Source: Bacteroidota bacterium
GTDB lineage: Bacteria; Bacteroidota; Rhodothermia; Rhodothermales; UBA10348
Assembly: GCA_029262855.1 (NCBI GenBank)
Contig: JAJCYP010000109.1
Span: 1-36,990 of the forward strand
Reading direction: 5' to 3'
DNA length: 36,990 nt
Part shown: piece by piece, positions 7,676 to 15,290 of the stretch
Position numbering within the stretch: the stretch's first letter is position 1
Layout: each line of letters starts with the position of its first letter
Program-made: the position numbers and the translations under genes
The notes under the pieces: generated by a model
Told to the model about the DNA's origin: nothing
Database searches by the model: none
Seen by the model: only the letters and a program-made list of their open reading frames with translations

Positions 7676-9172
7676 AGCGTTTGGTCCGCGGCTCTGGTCG
7701 GGGTGGAGGCACTCCCGGTCGAGATCGAGACGCACGTGCGGACCGGCCTTCCGGGGTACGCCGTGGTAGGTCTGCCCCAGAAGTCTGTCAGAGAGAGCCG
7801 GGAGCGAGTGCTTTCGGCCATTCGATCCTCTGACCTGCCAATTCCTCGGGGCGCCATCACGGTGTCCATGGCGCCGGCCGACCTGCGAAAGGAGGGGGCG
7901 CTGTTTGACCTTCCACTGGCGCTTGGCTTGCTGGCGGCGGGAGGCAACGCGGACCTGGCTGAGGCCCTGAAGGATACCTTTCTGGCTGGAGAGTTGGGCT
8001 TGGACGGCCGGCTGCGGCCGGTTCGGGGGGTCATCGCGATCGCGGAATTGGCGGCCTCGGTCCAGGCAAGGCTGATCGTCCCCTTTCCCAATCTGAGCGA
8101 GGCCCGTCTGGTTAGCGGATGCCAAAGTTTCGGGGTGAAAGAACTCCAGGAGGCGGTTGCCGTGGCTCTGGGTAACTCGGAAGGGCACAATCCGACCCTG
8201 GCCGTTGCCCCACCCCGCGGCAGGCGTGCTGACCTGGCCGACGTTGGCGGACAGCCCGTGGCCAAGCGGGCGCTGGAGATTGCCGCAGTCGGCGGGCACC
8301 ATCTGCTGTTTCTGGGTCCTCCCGGCGCGGGAAAGACCATGCTGGCCAAGAGACTGCCTGGTATCCTACCACGAATGTCAGAGGAGGAGGCGCTGACCGT
8401 GACGCGAATACACTCGGTCGCGGGATTGCTGACGGAGTCGGACGGGCTCAGCCTCCATCGACCATTCCGGGCACCCCACCACTCGGTTTCGACGGCCGGA
8501 CTCATAGGCGGTGGTAACCCGCCACGACCGGGTGAGTTGACGCTCGCCACGCACGGTGTGCTGTTTCTCGACGAGCTTCCGGAATTCCGCCGCGACTGTC
8601 TGGAGAGCCTGCGCCAGCCACTCGAGTCCGGCGCCGTACACATCCGCCGGGCCGCCTACGCGTTGACCTTCCCAGCGTGGACGCAATTGGTGGCAAGCAT
8701 GAACCCCTGTGCCTGTGGCTTCGCAGGCATGCCCGACCGATGTCTCTGCGATCCCGTTCAGGTGGCCCGATATCGGAATCGGGTGAGTGGTCCCATGCTG
8801 GACCGGATAGACCTCATCGTCGAGCTCGGTCCCACCGGCTTTGATGACCTCCACGGTTCGGCGGCCGTTGAAACCTCGGCAGTCGTTGCGAGGCGTGTGG
8901 AACGGACCCGGGAATTTGCGCGGGGCCTGGGCCGGGCGCCCGGCAGTACGCAGGTCAGCCCGCTGGGAGGAATTGACGGTCACGGCACGACCGGCGACGC
9001 CCTCCAGTATCTTCGGCGGGTCGCGACCAGCTTGCACCTGACAGCGCGGGGCGTGCAGCGCACCAAACGCGTTGCCCGGACAATCGCCGACATGGACCGC
9101 TCTGAGCGGGTCTTGTCCGAGCACATGGCGGAGGCGGTCCAGTACCGAGGCGGGGGCTGGACGCGGCGCTGA
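7667..9172 (+). CDS. comM: ComM/YifB family Mg-chelatase-like AAA+ ATPase
   Basis: This full-length 501-residue protein has the N-terminal ChlI-like domain (residues ~20-180, with GLPGYAVVGLP and VSMAPADLRKEG). Next come an AAA+ core with Walker A GPPGAGKT (217-224), the conserved FRAPHHSVS and PRPGE segments, and Walker B VLFLDE (298-303). A C4-type zinc-like segment NPCACG...CLCDP (346-363) and a C-terminal helical domain ending EAVQYRGGG complete it. In gamma-proteobacteria ComM is a hexameric helicase promoting branch migration during natural transformation. The last ~150 residues are duplicated at 11728-12231. The start codon sits inside an inverted repeat. comM is a known island insertion site in Acinetobacter (AbaR islands), which makes the duplication here notable. 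Confidence 0.93.
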   Translation: MLSSVWSAALVGVEALPVEIETHVRTGLPGYAVVGLPQKSVRESRERVLSAIRSSDLPIPRGAITVSMAPADLRKEGALFDLPLALGLLAAGGNADLAEALKDTFLAGELGLDGRLRPVRGVIAIAELAASVQARLIVPFPNLSEARLVSGCQSFGVKELQEAVAVALGNSEGHNPTLAVAPPRGRRADLADVGGQPVAKRALEIAAVGGHHLLFLGPPGAGKTMLAKRLPGILPRMSEEEALTVTRIHSVAGLLTESDGLSLHRPFRAPHHSVSTAGLIGGGNPPRPGELTLATHGVLFLDELPEFRRDCLESLRQPLESGAVHIRRAAYALTFPAWTQLVASMNPCACGFAGMPDRCLCDPVQVARYRNRVSGPMLDRIDLIVELGPTGFDDLHGSAAVETSAVVARRVERTREFARGLGRAPGSTQVSPLGGIDGHGTTGDALQYLRRVATSLHLTARGVQRTKRVARTIADMDRSERVLSEHMAEAVQYRGGGWTRR

Positions 9173-9193
9173 ATCCAAAGGCCTGTGGCCTGC
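8705..9193 (+). repeat. Direct repeat, left copy: 3' end of intact comM
   Basis: This 489-bp segment runs from codon 347 of comM to 21 bp past its stop. It recurs in the same orientation at 11728-12231 with about 20 amino-acid differences over ~150 aligned residues plus a 5-residue insertion. Similarity extends past the stop (ATCC-AAGGCCT). Confidence 0.92.
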
Positions 9194-9279
9194 GCGTTCG
9201 CTTGCCGTCTGGTGGACTCTCAGGCGTGAAACCCGGCGTGTTCCTCACGCCGGGCAAGAGGCCCTTCCTGAAACCTTGA

Positions 9280-9726
9280 TCCAGCGAGGAGTGTAAATAT
9301 CTGGATGACACCGGTCATGATTGCACGGGTGTTCTTGAAAATGCTCTCTGCGATCATTTCATAGATGTAGAGAATGTCTTGAGTTGCGGCACTGCACCGA
9401 AACGTGGATTCGACTTCTCGCTCGAAAACTTAACAGCTGTGCCACAAAAAACCGAACTGCTAAGCAGCTATCCCAATCCTTTTAATCCGTCAACAACGGT
9501 TAGATTCGCGATATCAGAAGTAACTACGCACGTTACCATTAACGTCTTCGATGTATTGGGGCGTCTTGTTTCGACAATAGTGAACGAAAATGTCGAGCCT
9601 GGAGTCCACAGCGTTGTTTGGGATATTAATTCCTCTTCTGATGGGCGACTACCCTCGGGAACCTACTTGTATTCGATGGTCACTGATACATATCGGGATT
9701 CTCGCACAATCGTGTTGATGAAATAG
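9280..9726 (+). pseudogene. C-terminal remnant of a T9SS-secreted protein
   Basis: The frame is open from just after a TGA at 9277-9279 to the stop at 9724-9726. It has no ATG, only a TTG at 9379. Residues before that TTG (for example YLDDTGHDC and VLENALCDHFIDV) read like the inside of a real cysteine-containing extracellular domain, so the gene probably lost its 5' end where the AT-rich insert begins. The C-terminal ~80 residues are a type IX sorting domain: SSYPNPFNPSTTVRFAI, then VTINVFDVLGRLV, then LPSGTYLYSMVT, ending in IVLMK. Such domains direct export through T9SS and are cleaved at the cell surface. It precedes the LRR gene by 16 bp. Alternatively the TTG starts a tiny protein consisting of little more than the sorting domain; I think this less likely. 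Confidence 0.65.
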
Positions 9727-9742
9727 CCGCAGTAGAGTCAAT

Positions 9743-11260
9743 TTGAGATTCATAGGAAATCGGTTCGGATCACTCTTTCCCCCCTATCTCTTGAAAAAGG
9801 TAGGGGGGATCGTGTTACTCGTATCCCACGTGGGGCTTGGTCTCGCAAACTCACAAACCCTGTTAACCGACTCTCTCGCATTAAGTGAGTTGTATCAGCA
9901 GACGGGAGGACAAAATTGGTCTGCTCAAGTCAATTGGATGAGCGATCCAATCAATGCGTGGGAAGGGGTTTTCGTTGACGGCAACAGAGTGATTGGACTC
10001 AATCTGTCAGGATTTGGTTTGCAGGGAGTCATACCTGAAAGTACATGGGATCTAACTGGTCTTCAGATACTTAAGCTGGATCACAACGGCCTGTCGGGTG
10101 AGTTGTCAAGAAATGTGGAGAACTTGCAAGACCTGACGATACTTGATTTGAGCTTCAATTCTATATCAGGGAGTATTCCGTCGGCCTTAGGACAGCTAAG
10201 CCGATTGAAGGAGTTGCGACTCGCGTCGAACCAGTTGACGGGATCCATCCCTTCTGAGTTGGGAGATTTAAACAAGTTAGAACATCTGCAGATGTCTTCT
10301 AACGATTTGGAAGGGTCTATTCCACCCGAGATCGGAAGCCTTCAGCTTCTGAAAAGTTTGTCCATACATCACAATCAGCTTTCGGGCGCGCTTCCTCCTG
10401 AGATAGGAAATCTATCTGAGTTGTATGGTTTGGAGGTCGGAAATAATACATTTTCCGAAGGACTTCCTGAAGAGCTAGGGAATTTAACAAATCTAGTCTT
10501 CTTCGACGGAAGTGCAAATGTCTTTTCTTCAGAGATTCCCAGATCTTTCGGAAATCTCAACAATCTGGAGAATCTTTTATTGGCTGAGAACTCTCTTTCG
10601 GGAAGCCTACCTTCGGAGTTTTCTGAGATGGATGCACTTGACGACCTGCGCTTGGCTAACAATAACTTGTCTGGTGTGATTCCCGCGTCTTGGGGGCAAT
10701 TAAAAAAGATCCGTGTCTTGTTGCTAAACGACAACGAGCTAAATGGTGGAATACCTCCATCTTTTGGTGAACTGAATGCTCTAGAAGCACTGAGTGTAGA
10801 GAATAATGATAGTCTTACAGGAGTGTTGCCGCATTCATTGACAGCATTAACTGCTCTTAGTACACTCAATATTCTTGGAACTGGATTATGCGAATCATCT
10901 GCCGCAGCATTCCAGTTGTGGATCCAGTCTATTCAGTCCTTTTCAAGTTCGGGGTGCGTAGTTGATGTTTCTATTGACCTACGAGACCAAAGCATTCCCG
11001 GCCAAATCTTTCTTTCACAACCATTCCCTAATCCGTCTTCCGGTAGCGTTATTCTGGAAATGGTGCTTCCACAATTCGAGTCTGTTCAAGTCGACATCTT
11101 TGATCTGCTTGGTCGCAGTGTTAGCGGTGTGAAGATTTACGACCGGAAGAGTGGAGTACTTCGAATCTCGTGGGAAATGGGAGAGCAGGCGCCAGGATTA
11201 TTCTTCATCCGAGTATCAACATCACGAGAGACGTTTACGCGAGTCTTTCAACTTCTCTAG
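9743..11260 (+). CDS. Plant-type leucine-rich-repeat protein with T9SS sorting domain
   Basis: The 505-residue product has a hydrophobic leader (to about residue 38, ending GLANSQ) and an N-cap like those of plant LRR proteins (ALSELYQQTGGQNW). Roughly a dozen 24-residue repeats follow over ~80-385, of the plant-specific form LxxLxLxxNxLSGxIPxxLGxL. A C-terminal type IX sorting domain (~425-505) has FLSQPFPNPSSGSV, VDIFDLLGRSV and APGLFFIRVST. It should be secreted to the cell surface and bind protein or glycan ligands; the ligand is unknown. The TTG at 9743 is the only start ahead of the leader apart from an internal GTG, and no clear ribosome site is visible. Base composition is much more AT-rich than in flanking genes, which suggests transfer. 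Confidence 0.85.
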   Translation: MRFIGNRFGSLFPPYLLKKVGGIVLLVSHVGLGLANSQTLLTDSLALSELYQQTGGQNWSAQVNWMSDPINAWEGVFVDGNRVIGLNLSGFGLQGVIPESTWDLTGLQILKLDHNGLSGELSRNVENLQDLTILDLSFNSISGSIPSALGQLSRLKELRLASNQLTGSIPSELGDLNKLEHLQMSSNDLEGSIPPEIGSLQLLKSLSIHHNQLSGALPPEIGNLSELYGLEVGNNTFSEGLPEELGNLTNLVFFDGSANVFSSEIPRSFGNLNNLENLLLAENSLSGSLPSEFSEMDALDDLRLANNNLSGVIPASWGQLKKIRVLLLNDNELNGGIPPSFGELNALEALSVENNDSLTGVLPHSLTALTALSTLNILGTGLCESSAAAFQLWIQSIQSFSSSGCVVDVSIDLRDQSIPGQIFLSQPFPNPSSGSVILEMVLPQFESVQVDIFDLLGRSVSGVKIYDRKSGVLRISWEMGEQAPGLFFIRVSTSRETFTRVFQLL

Positions 11261-11727
11261 ATGAGTGTGTCGCACAAGTGTTCGGAGACGCCGCCCCGCA
11301 ACGAGCGACAAACGCCCAGCCACGCGCGACGATTGGCCCATGGTGTCGGACGCCCTGGTCATGGTCACAACCATCGGAGAAGTCGGATATTCCGCTTCAT
11401 TTTGAACACGCGGTGAGGGCAGGAGGTCTTTGCCCCCGCACTGCAAGATGTGCGAGCGTGCCATCTGACAATGGCCGCCAAGACGGCCTTGAAGTGATTC
11501 TCGCCCGCAATGAGGTTCGAGCGAGTTACAGCAGCGTCAAACGATGCACGCGAGCATGCCCGATTTACGTCCGATTATTCAAATACGGCCCGCTACTTCT
11601 GCCTGCGTCAGTCCGGGGTCGAACTCTGCACCCGAGCTGATTGTCAAGTTCTGCGGAGTTGATGGCGTACGAAGGTTCTAAAACAGGCTTTTTGGCCTCA
11701 ATTCGCAATGGTAAAACTGCAACGCAT
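11261..11727. other. Stretch without a convincing gene inside the insert
   Basis: Open frames here are short, in both directions, and none shows a recognisable domain. GC content rises back toward the chromosomal level. Small hairpins such as GGCC-GCCAAGAC-GGCC (near 11473) are unremarkable. It probably holds eroded sequence between the LRR gene and the second comM fragment. Confidence 0.5.
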
Positions 11728-12210
11728 CCCTGTCCGTGTGGCTTTGCAGGCATGCCCAACCGATGCCTCTGCGATCCCGTTCAGGTAGCCCGATATCGGA
11801 ATCGGGTGAGTGGTCCCATGCTGGACCGCATCGACCTCATCGTCGAGCTCGGTCCCACCGGTTTTGACGACCTCCACGCATCGGCTGCCGCTGAAACCTC
11901 GGCTGCGGTTGCGGAGCGCGTAGAACGGACCCGGGAATTCGCACGCGGTCTGGGCCGGAGACCCGGCAGTACGCAGGTCAGCCCGCGGGAAGGAATTGAC
12001 GGTCACTGCATGACTGGCGACGCCCTCCAGTTTCTTCGGCAGGTCGCCACCAGCTTGCACCTGACAGCGCGGGGCTTGCATCGCACCATCGCACCAAACG
12101 CGTTGCCCGTTGCCCGAACAATCGCCGACATGGACCGCTCCGAACAGGTGTTGTCCAAGCACATGGGCGAGGCGGTCCAGTACCGAGGCGGGGGCTGGTC
12201 GCAGCGCTGA
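11728..12210 (+). pseudogene. Duplicated C-terminal fragment of ComM
   Basis: The fragment encodes the last ~155 residues of a ComM protein (from PCPCGFAGMP to EAVQYRGGG) without the ATPase core, so it cannot be a working ATPase. The open frame begins upstream at 11641 (TTG), with about 29 unrelated residues. Its PCPCG matches the common family form better than the PCACG of the intact neighbour, so it may come from a different comM allele rather than a simple local copy. Two tandem duplications, 8 bp (CATCGCAC twice, 12079-12094) and 7 bp (TTGCCCG twice, 12103-12116), add 15 bp and together restore the frame. Translation is doubtful but the frame is intact to its stop. Confidence 0.85.
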
Positions 12211-12231
12211 ATCCTAAGGCCTACGACCTGC
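11728..12231 (+). repeat. Direct repeat, right copy of the comM 3' end
   Basis: This 504-bp copy pairs with 8705-9193. The 15-bp length difference is fully explained by the 8-bp and 7-bp tandem duplications. Similarity stops around 12231, 21 bp past the stop codon, at the same relative place as in the left copy. Confidence 0.9.
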
Positions 12232-12266
12232 CCATCACCTGGTCGGGAATCGGGTTTTTCGTTCGT

Positions 12267-12620
12267 GTGCGGGGCGCTCTGATGGGGGATGTAGAGGTGC
12301 AGAATGGTCATCTCGCCTTATTGACAAGTAGCAAAGTCGGTCGTACGCGTGAGGCTGGTCTAAACTGGACATCTGAGCGAGTTGGAGCGCGAACCACTGA
12401 CATTTCGATTGCAGGTGATGGCACCGCCCTTGTTGCGTCCTCAACTGCGGGGCTACTAAGCCTCGAAGACGAGGAAAACTCGCTGAGCTTGGTCTCGTAT
12501 GCGGGGCATTCTCAAGTGCTCGCTTTTGCTGAGCTTCCCGATAGGGTGTGGGTCTCGGCGGGACCGCAGGGAGTTTCCCGATCGATCGATCGCGGTTTCA
12601 CCTGGTCGCCCGTCGACTCC
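12267..12620 (+). pseudogene. Fragment of a BNR/YCF48-like beta-propeller protein
   Basis: From the GTG at 12267 (the frame is open further upstream through the end of the comM copy), the first ~118 residues read like propeller blades. Examples are GHLALLTSSKVGRTREAG, TDISIAGDGTALVASSTAG and VSRSIDRGFTWSPVDS, the last being an Asp-box-like S-x-D-x-G-x-x-W. After about 12620 the frame stays open to 12764 but reads as the antisense of the neighbouring minus-strand fragment. Both ends of the original gene are missing. It is adjacent to the comM repeat boundary, so it was probably truncated by the same rearrangement. The family call is tentative. Confidence 0.4.
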
Positions 12621-12639
12621 GTCATAAACAAGAACACCG

Positions 12640-12812
12640 CCCTCGATCGATACGATACGACCATCCGAGAGCCTCCAGTCCTGGAGCCTGTTCGCATGGA
12701 AATCCGGACCCAACCAGACCCGCTCTGTCGCGTCGGCGGCGGGCACTTCGCGGGGTCTCTCTGAAGTGCACCCGGCAGCAACGAGAATGAGGACTGCAAC
12801 TTTACTCCGCAT
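12640..12812 (-). pseudogene. 5' fragment of a lipoprotein gene, possibly PhoD-like phosphatase
   Basis: From the ATG at 12812 the minus strand encodes a lipoprotein signal (MRSKVAVLILVAAGC, C15) and then WLGPDFHANRLQDWRLSDGR. I associate that segment with the N-terminus of alkaline phosphatase D-like or metallophosphoesterase lipoproteins, from memory and unverified. About 55 residues in, sense is lost; the frame runs on to 12456 across the propeller fragment but is only its antisense there. The two fragments therefore meet tail to tail near 12620-12640. It is divergent from the TonB receptor gene and may keep its original promoter. Confidence 0.4.
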
Positions 12813-12913
12813 GACGCTCTGGGCTGTTCGTGACGATCCAAGATAGCGTCCAGCCTGTTTTTGCCCCGGGTCGGCGTGCGCTCTCGTACCGGAATTGTTT
12901 ACTTTGGGGCCGA

Positions 12914-12922
12914 AGAGGAAGG
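12914..12922 (+). promoter_or_regulatory. Ribosome-binding site supporting the GTG start of the TonB receptor
   Basis: AGAGGAAGG precedes the GTG at 12927, with 7 nt between AGAGGA and the start. This is the same spacing as for the coiled-coil lipoprotein at 2741. It decides between the starts at 12861 and 12927. Confidence 0.6.
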
Positions 12923-12926
12923 TGCC

Positions 12927-15290
12927 GTGACGGGAACAACTCGTCGAATTGCCCGGCGTCACGTATCGAAAGCCGTCGCAACGCCACCCGTGATAGACCC
13001 GCGCATCCTACGTTTTGTGCTCCTGGCGCTGGGAGTCGGCATGCTCGTGGGCACCGCGATTGCCCAGGACTCCGCGCGAACAACGGCAACCGTATTTGGC
13101 TTCGTAACAGACTCCGATAGCGGTCAGCCACTCGAAGCGGCGAATGTTGCGCTGCTTCGAGACGGGGCCGCACAAGGGGGCGTGACCGACCGAGAGGGAC
13201 GTTTCCGGGTCGATGGACTCGAGCCGGGGTTGTGGCTGTTCCGTGTGTCCTACATCGGCTACCGCACCCGGCTCGATACGCTGCGCCTGGCCGCTGAGGA
13301 TCGTATTTCCTTCAACGTGGCCCTGGATCCGGACGGGGGCCTCGTGGGGGAGCTGACTGTCGAATCGAAGCGAACCACTGGCGCGGCCAGAGTTACCGCT
13401 GGCCAGCAAACGGTTCGTCCCGCAGACGTGGAACTCGTCCCCACGCCGGGGTTGTCCGCCGACCTGGTAAACCTGCTGAGTTCCCTGCCGGGCGTCGTTT
13501 CTCTTGGCGACCGCGGCGGGCAGCTCTTCCTGCGGGGGGGTGAGCCGTCCCAGAATCTCGTGTTGCTGGACGGTGTGATGCTCTATCAACCTTTTCACAT
13601 TCTGGGCTTCTTCTCGGCCTTTCCCGCGGACATTCTCGGGCGGACGGACATATACGCGGGGGGCTATGGAAGTCGCTTTGGAGAGCGCATCTCCTCCGTC
13701 ATCGACGTGAATACGCGCAATGGCCATATGCGTCGGGGAGCTGGATCGGTAACCCTGTCCCCGTTTGTCAGCGGCCTGCGAGTGGAGGGTCCTCTCATTC
13801 GGGATCGGCTCTCGTTTCTTGGCTCCGTACGGCGCTCCGTCGTGAGAGAGGCCGCATCACGGCTCGTCGCTCAGTCGCTGCCGTTTACATTTGGCGACGC
13901 CTTTGGAAAGTTCCATGTCGTGCTCGGCCCGAGCACCAGGTTGTCGATCATGGGTATCCAAACATTCGACCGGGGGACTCTCAACCCGCTTGAGTCGGAT
14001 CGGGAAGTCCGTGAAGTTGCCTGGCAAAACAGCGCAGCCGGCCTTCGTCTCCTGGTGATTCCAAGGGCATTGCCTCTCACGGCCGATTTGCGCGTCTCGT
14101 GGTCCCGCCTGCATACCGAGGAAGGACCCGCGGAGGCTCCCGATAGGAGCAGCGAGATAGAGAACCTGGATGTCGCGGTCGACGGGACCTTCTTTGGAAA
14201 AGGCACCAGCGTCGACTGGGGGTTGTCGCTGCGCACGATCAGGATCAAGAGCACCATCGGCGGGCTTTACCAGAATATCGAGGCACAGGATGCCAACCTG
14301 GAGCATGCCGCAACGTATGTAGAAGCCAAGTACCGCTTCGGCCCGGGAATATTGCTCCAGCCGGGTCTGCGCGTCCAGTTTTTTGATGTGCGATTCGCTC
14401 CGTTCCTTGAACCACGCCTCCGGGCAGTCTGGCAGTTTCGCGACCAGCAACTAAGTGCCGCGGCCGGCATCTATCACCAGGCGGTTCTGGGCCTCAGCGA
14501 CCGGAGGGACGCTGCCAGCGTGTTCACGGCGTGGACAAACGTCCCGATGGAAAGCGATCGAAGCGATGATGTCCGAGGGGGCCGGGCACAGCTCGCCAGG
14601 CATCTGATCCTGGGATACCGGGTCACGCAGACCTCGTGGCTCGAATGGTCGGTGGAGGCATACTACAAGCGTCTGGAGAATCTGTTCATCGCCGAGTGGA
14701 CGGCGTTTCCGCGTTTCACCACACGGCTTCAGCCCGCCAGCGGAAAGACGCGCGGTTTTGATGCGCGCGTCGAAACCCGGACCAGCCGATTCTACGGATC
14801 GGTTACCTACGGGTACTCGAATTCGACGTACGCCGCACAGCAAGCCTCCCTGGTTCTCTGGTACGGCACCGAAAAACTCCGTTTCAATCCACCGCACGAT
14901 CGGCGGCACCAGATTAACGCGCTGGGGGTCTTTCGTGTGAAGGGATTGGAGACCAGCCTGCGATGGCAGTTCGGGTCGGGCCTACCGTTCAGCCAAGCCG
15001 TCGGATTCGATGGATTCGCACTCGTCAGCGATATCGGAAATATCGCAGACGTCCCGGGATCCCGACGGGTTATCTACGAGGCGCCGTTCAACGCCCGGCT
15101 TCCCGCCTACCATCGGCTGGACGTTTCGGTCGAACGGAGGATCGAGACGAAGTCAGGCGCTGTGCACCTCCAACTGAGTGTAATTAACGTCTACGACCGG
15201 CGGAATCTCCTCTTTCTGGACGTTTTTACGATTGAGCGAGCGGACCAGCTCCCCTTCATCCCATCATTCGGCATCAAACTCGAAATATGA
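12927..15290 (+). CDS. TonB-dependent receptor with carboxypeptidase-like N-terminal domain
   Basis: The 787-residue outer-membrane protein has a leader whose hydrophobic core is at ~28-46 (ending TAIAQD). A carboxypeptidase-regulatory-like domain (~54-135, VFGFVTDSDSGQPLEAANV) follows, then a plug (~165-285, with LLSSLPGVVSLGDRGGQLFLRGG split over that stretch and QNLVLLDGVMLY). The C-terminal beta-barrel ends in GIKLEI. It should import a substrate using TonB-ExbBD energy. Unlike the SusC protein in this window it lacks the SusC GSRGANGV plug signature, so it belongs to another receptor group. Its stop overlaps the start of the downstream lipoprotein as ATGA (15287-15290). The leader is long (~27 residues before the hydrophobic core), so a later start cannot be excluded. 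The substrate is unknown. Confidence 0.88.
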   Translation: MTGTTRRIARRHVSKAVATPPVIDPRILRFVLLALGVGMLVGTAIAQDSARTTATVFGFVTDSDSGQPLEAANVALLRDGAAQGGVTDREGRFRVDGLEPGLWLFRVSYIGYRTRLDTLRLAAEDRISFNVALDPDGGLVGELTVESKRTTGAARVTAGQQTVRPADVELVPTPGLSADLVNLLSSLPGVVSLGDRGGQLFLRGGEPSQNLVLLDGVMLYQPFHILGFFSAFPADILGRTDIYAGGYGSRFGERISSVIDVNTRNGHMRRGAGSVTLSPFVSGLRVEGPLIRDRLSFLGSVRRSVVREAASRLVAQSLPFTFGDAFGKFHVVLGPSTRLSIMGIQTFDRGTLNPLESDREVREVAWQNSAAGLRLLVIPRALPLTADLRVSWSRLHTEEGPAEAPDRSSEIENLDVAVDGTFFGKGTSVDWGLSLRTIRIKSTIGGLYQNIEAQDANLEHAATYVEAKYRFGPGILLQPGLRVQFFDVRFAPFLEPRLRAVWQFRDQQLSAAAGIYHQAVLGLSDRRDAASVFTAWTNVPMESDRSDDVRGGRAQLARHLILGYRVTQTSWLEWSVEAYYKRLENLFIAEWTAFPRFTTRLQPASGKTRGFDARVETRTSRFYGSVTYGYSNSTYAAQQASLVLWYGTEKLRFNPPHDRRHQINALGVFRVKGLETSLRWQFGSGLPFSQAVGFDGFALVSDIGNIADVPGSRRVIYEAPFNARLPAYHRLDVSVERRIETKSGAVHLQLSVINVYDRRNLLFLDVFTIERADQLPFIPSFGIKLEI

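Larger units (their letters stand above)
9194..11727. other. AT-rich insert between two comM 3' copies (putative island)
   Basis: About 2.5 kb lie between the repeats. Two sample lines counted by hand give 45% GC (9421-9480) and 33% GC (10441-10500), against 63% in comM (8701-8760). It carries a T9SS-domain remnant and an intact LRR protein gene. No transposase, integrase or terminal inverted repeat is visible. A 9-bp stem hairpin (9232-9240 with 9246-9254) without a T-run sits near the left end and could be the comM terminator. Confidence 0.6.

Noticed and set aside
7339-8643. Minus-strand ORF of 434 codons opposite comM
   Set aside because: It is a Ser/Arg/Pro-rich antisense shadow of comM with no domain signature.
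9232-9254. 9-bp stem hairpin after comM
   Set aside because: It has no T-run, so I did not list it as a terminator; it may still end comM transcripts or mark the insert boundary.
9743-11260. Possible tandem DNA repeats in the LRR gene
   Set aside because: The periodicity is at protein level (24-residue LRR units); the DNA units are too diverged to be a nucleotide repeat array.
11641-12210. The comM fragment as a functional small ComM
   Set aside because: It lacks the Walker A and B motifs and the whole ATPase core, so it is recorded as a duplicated fragment.
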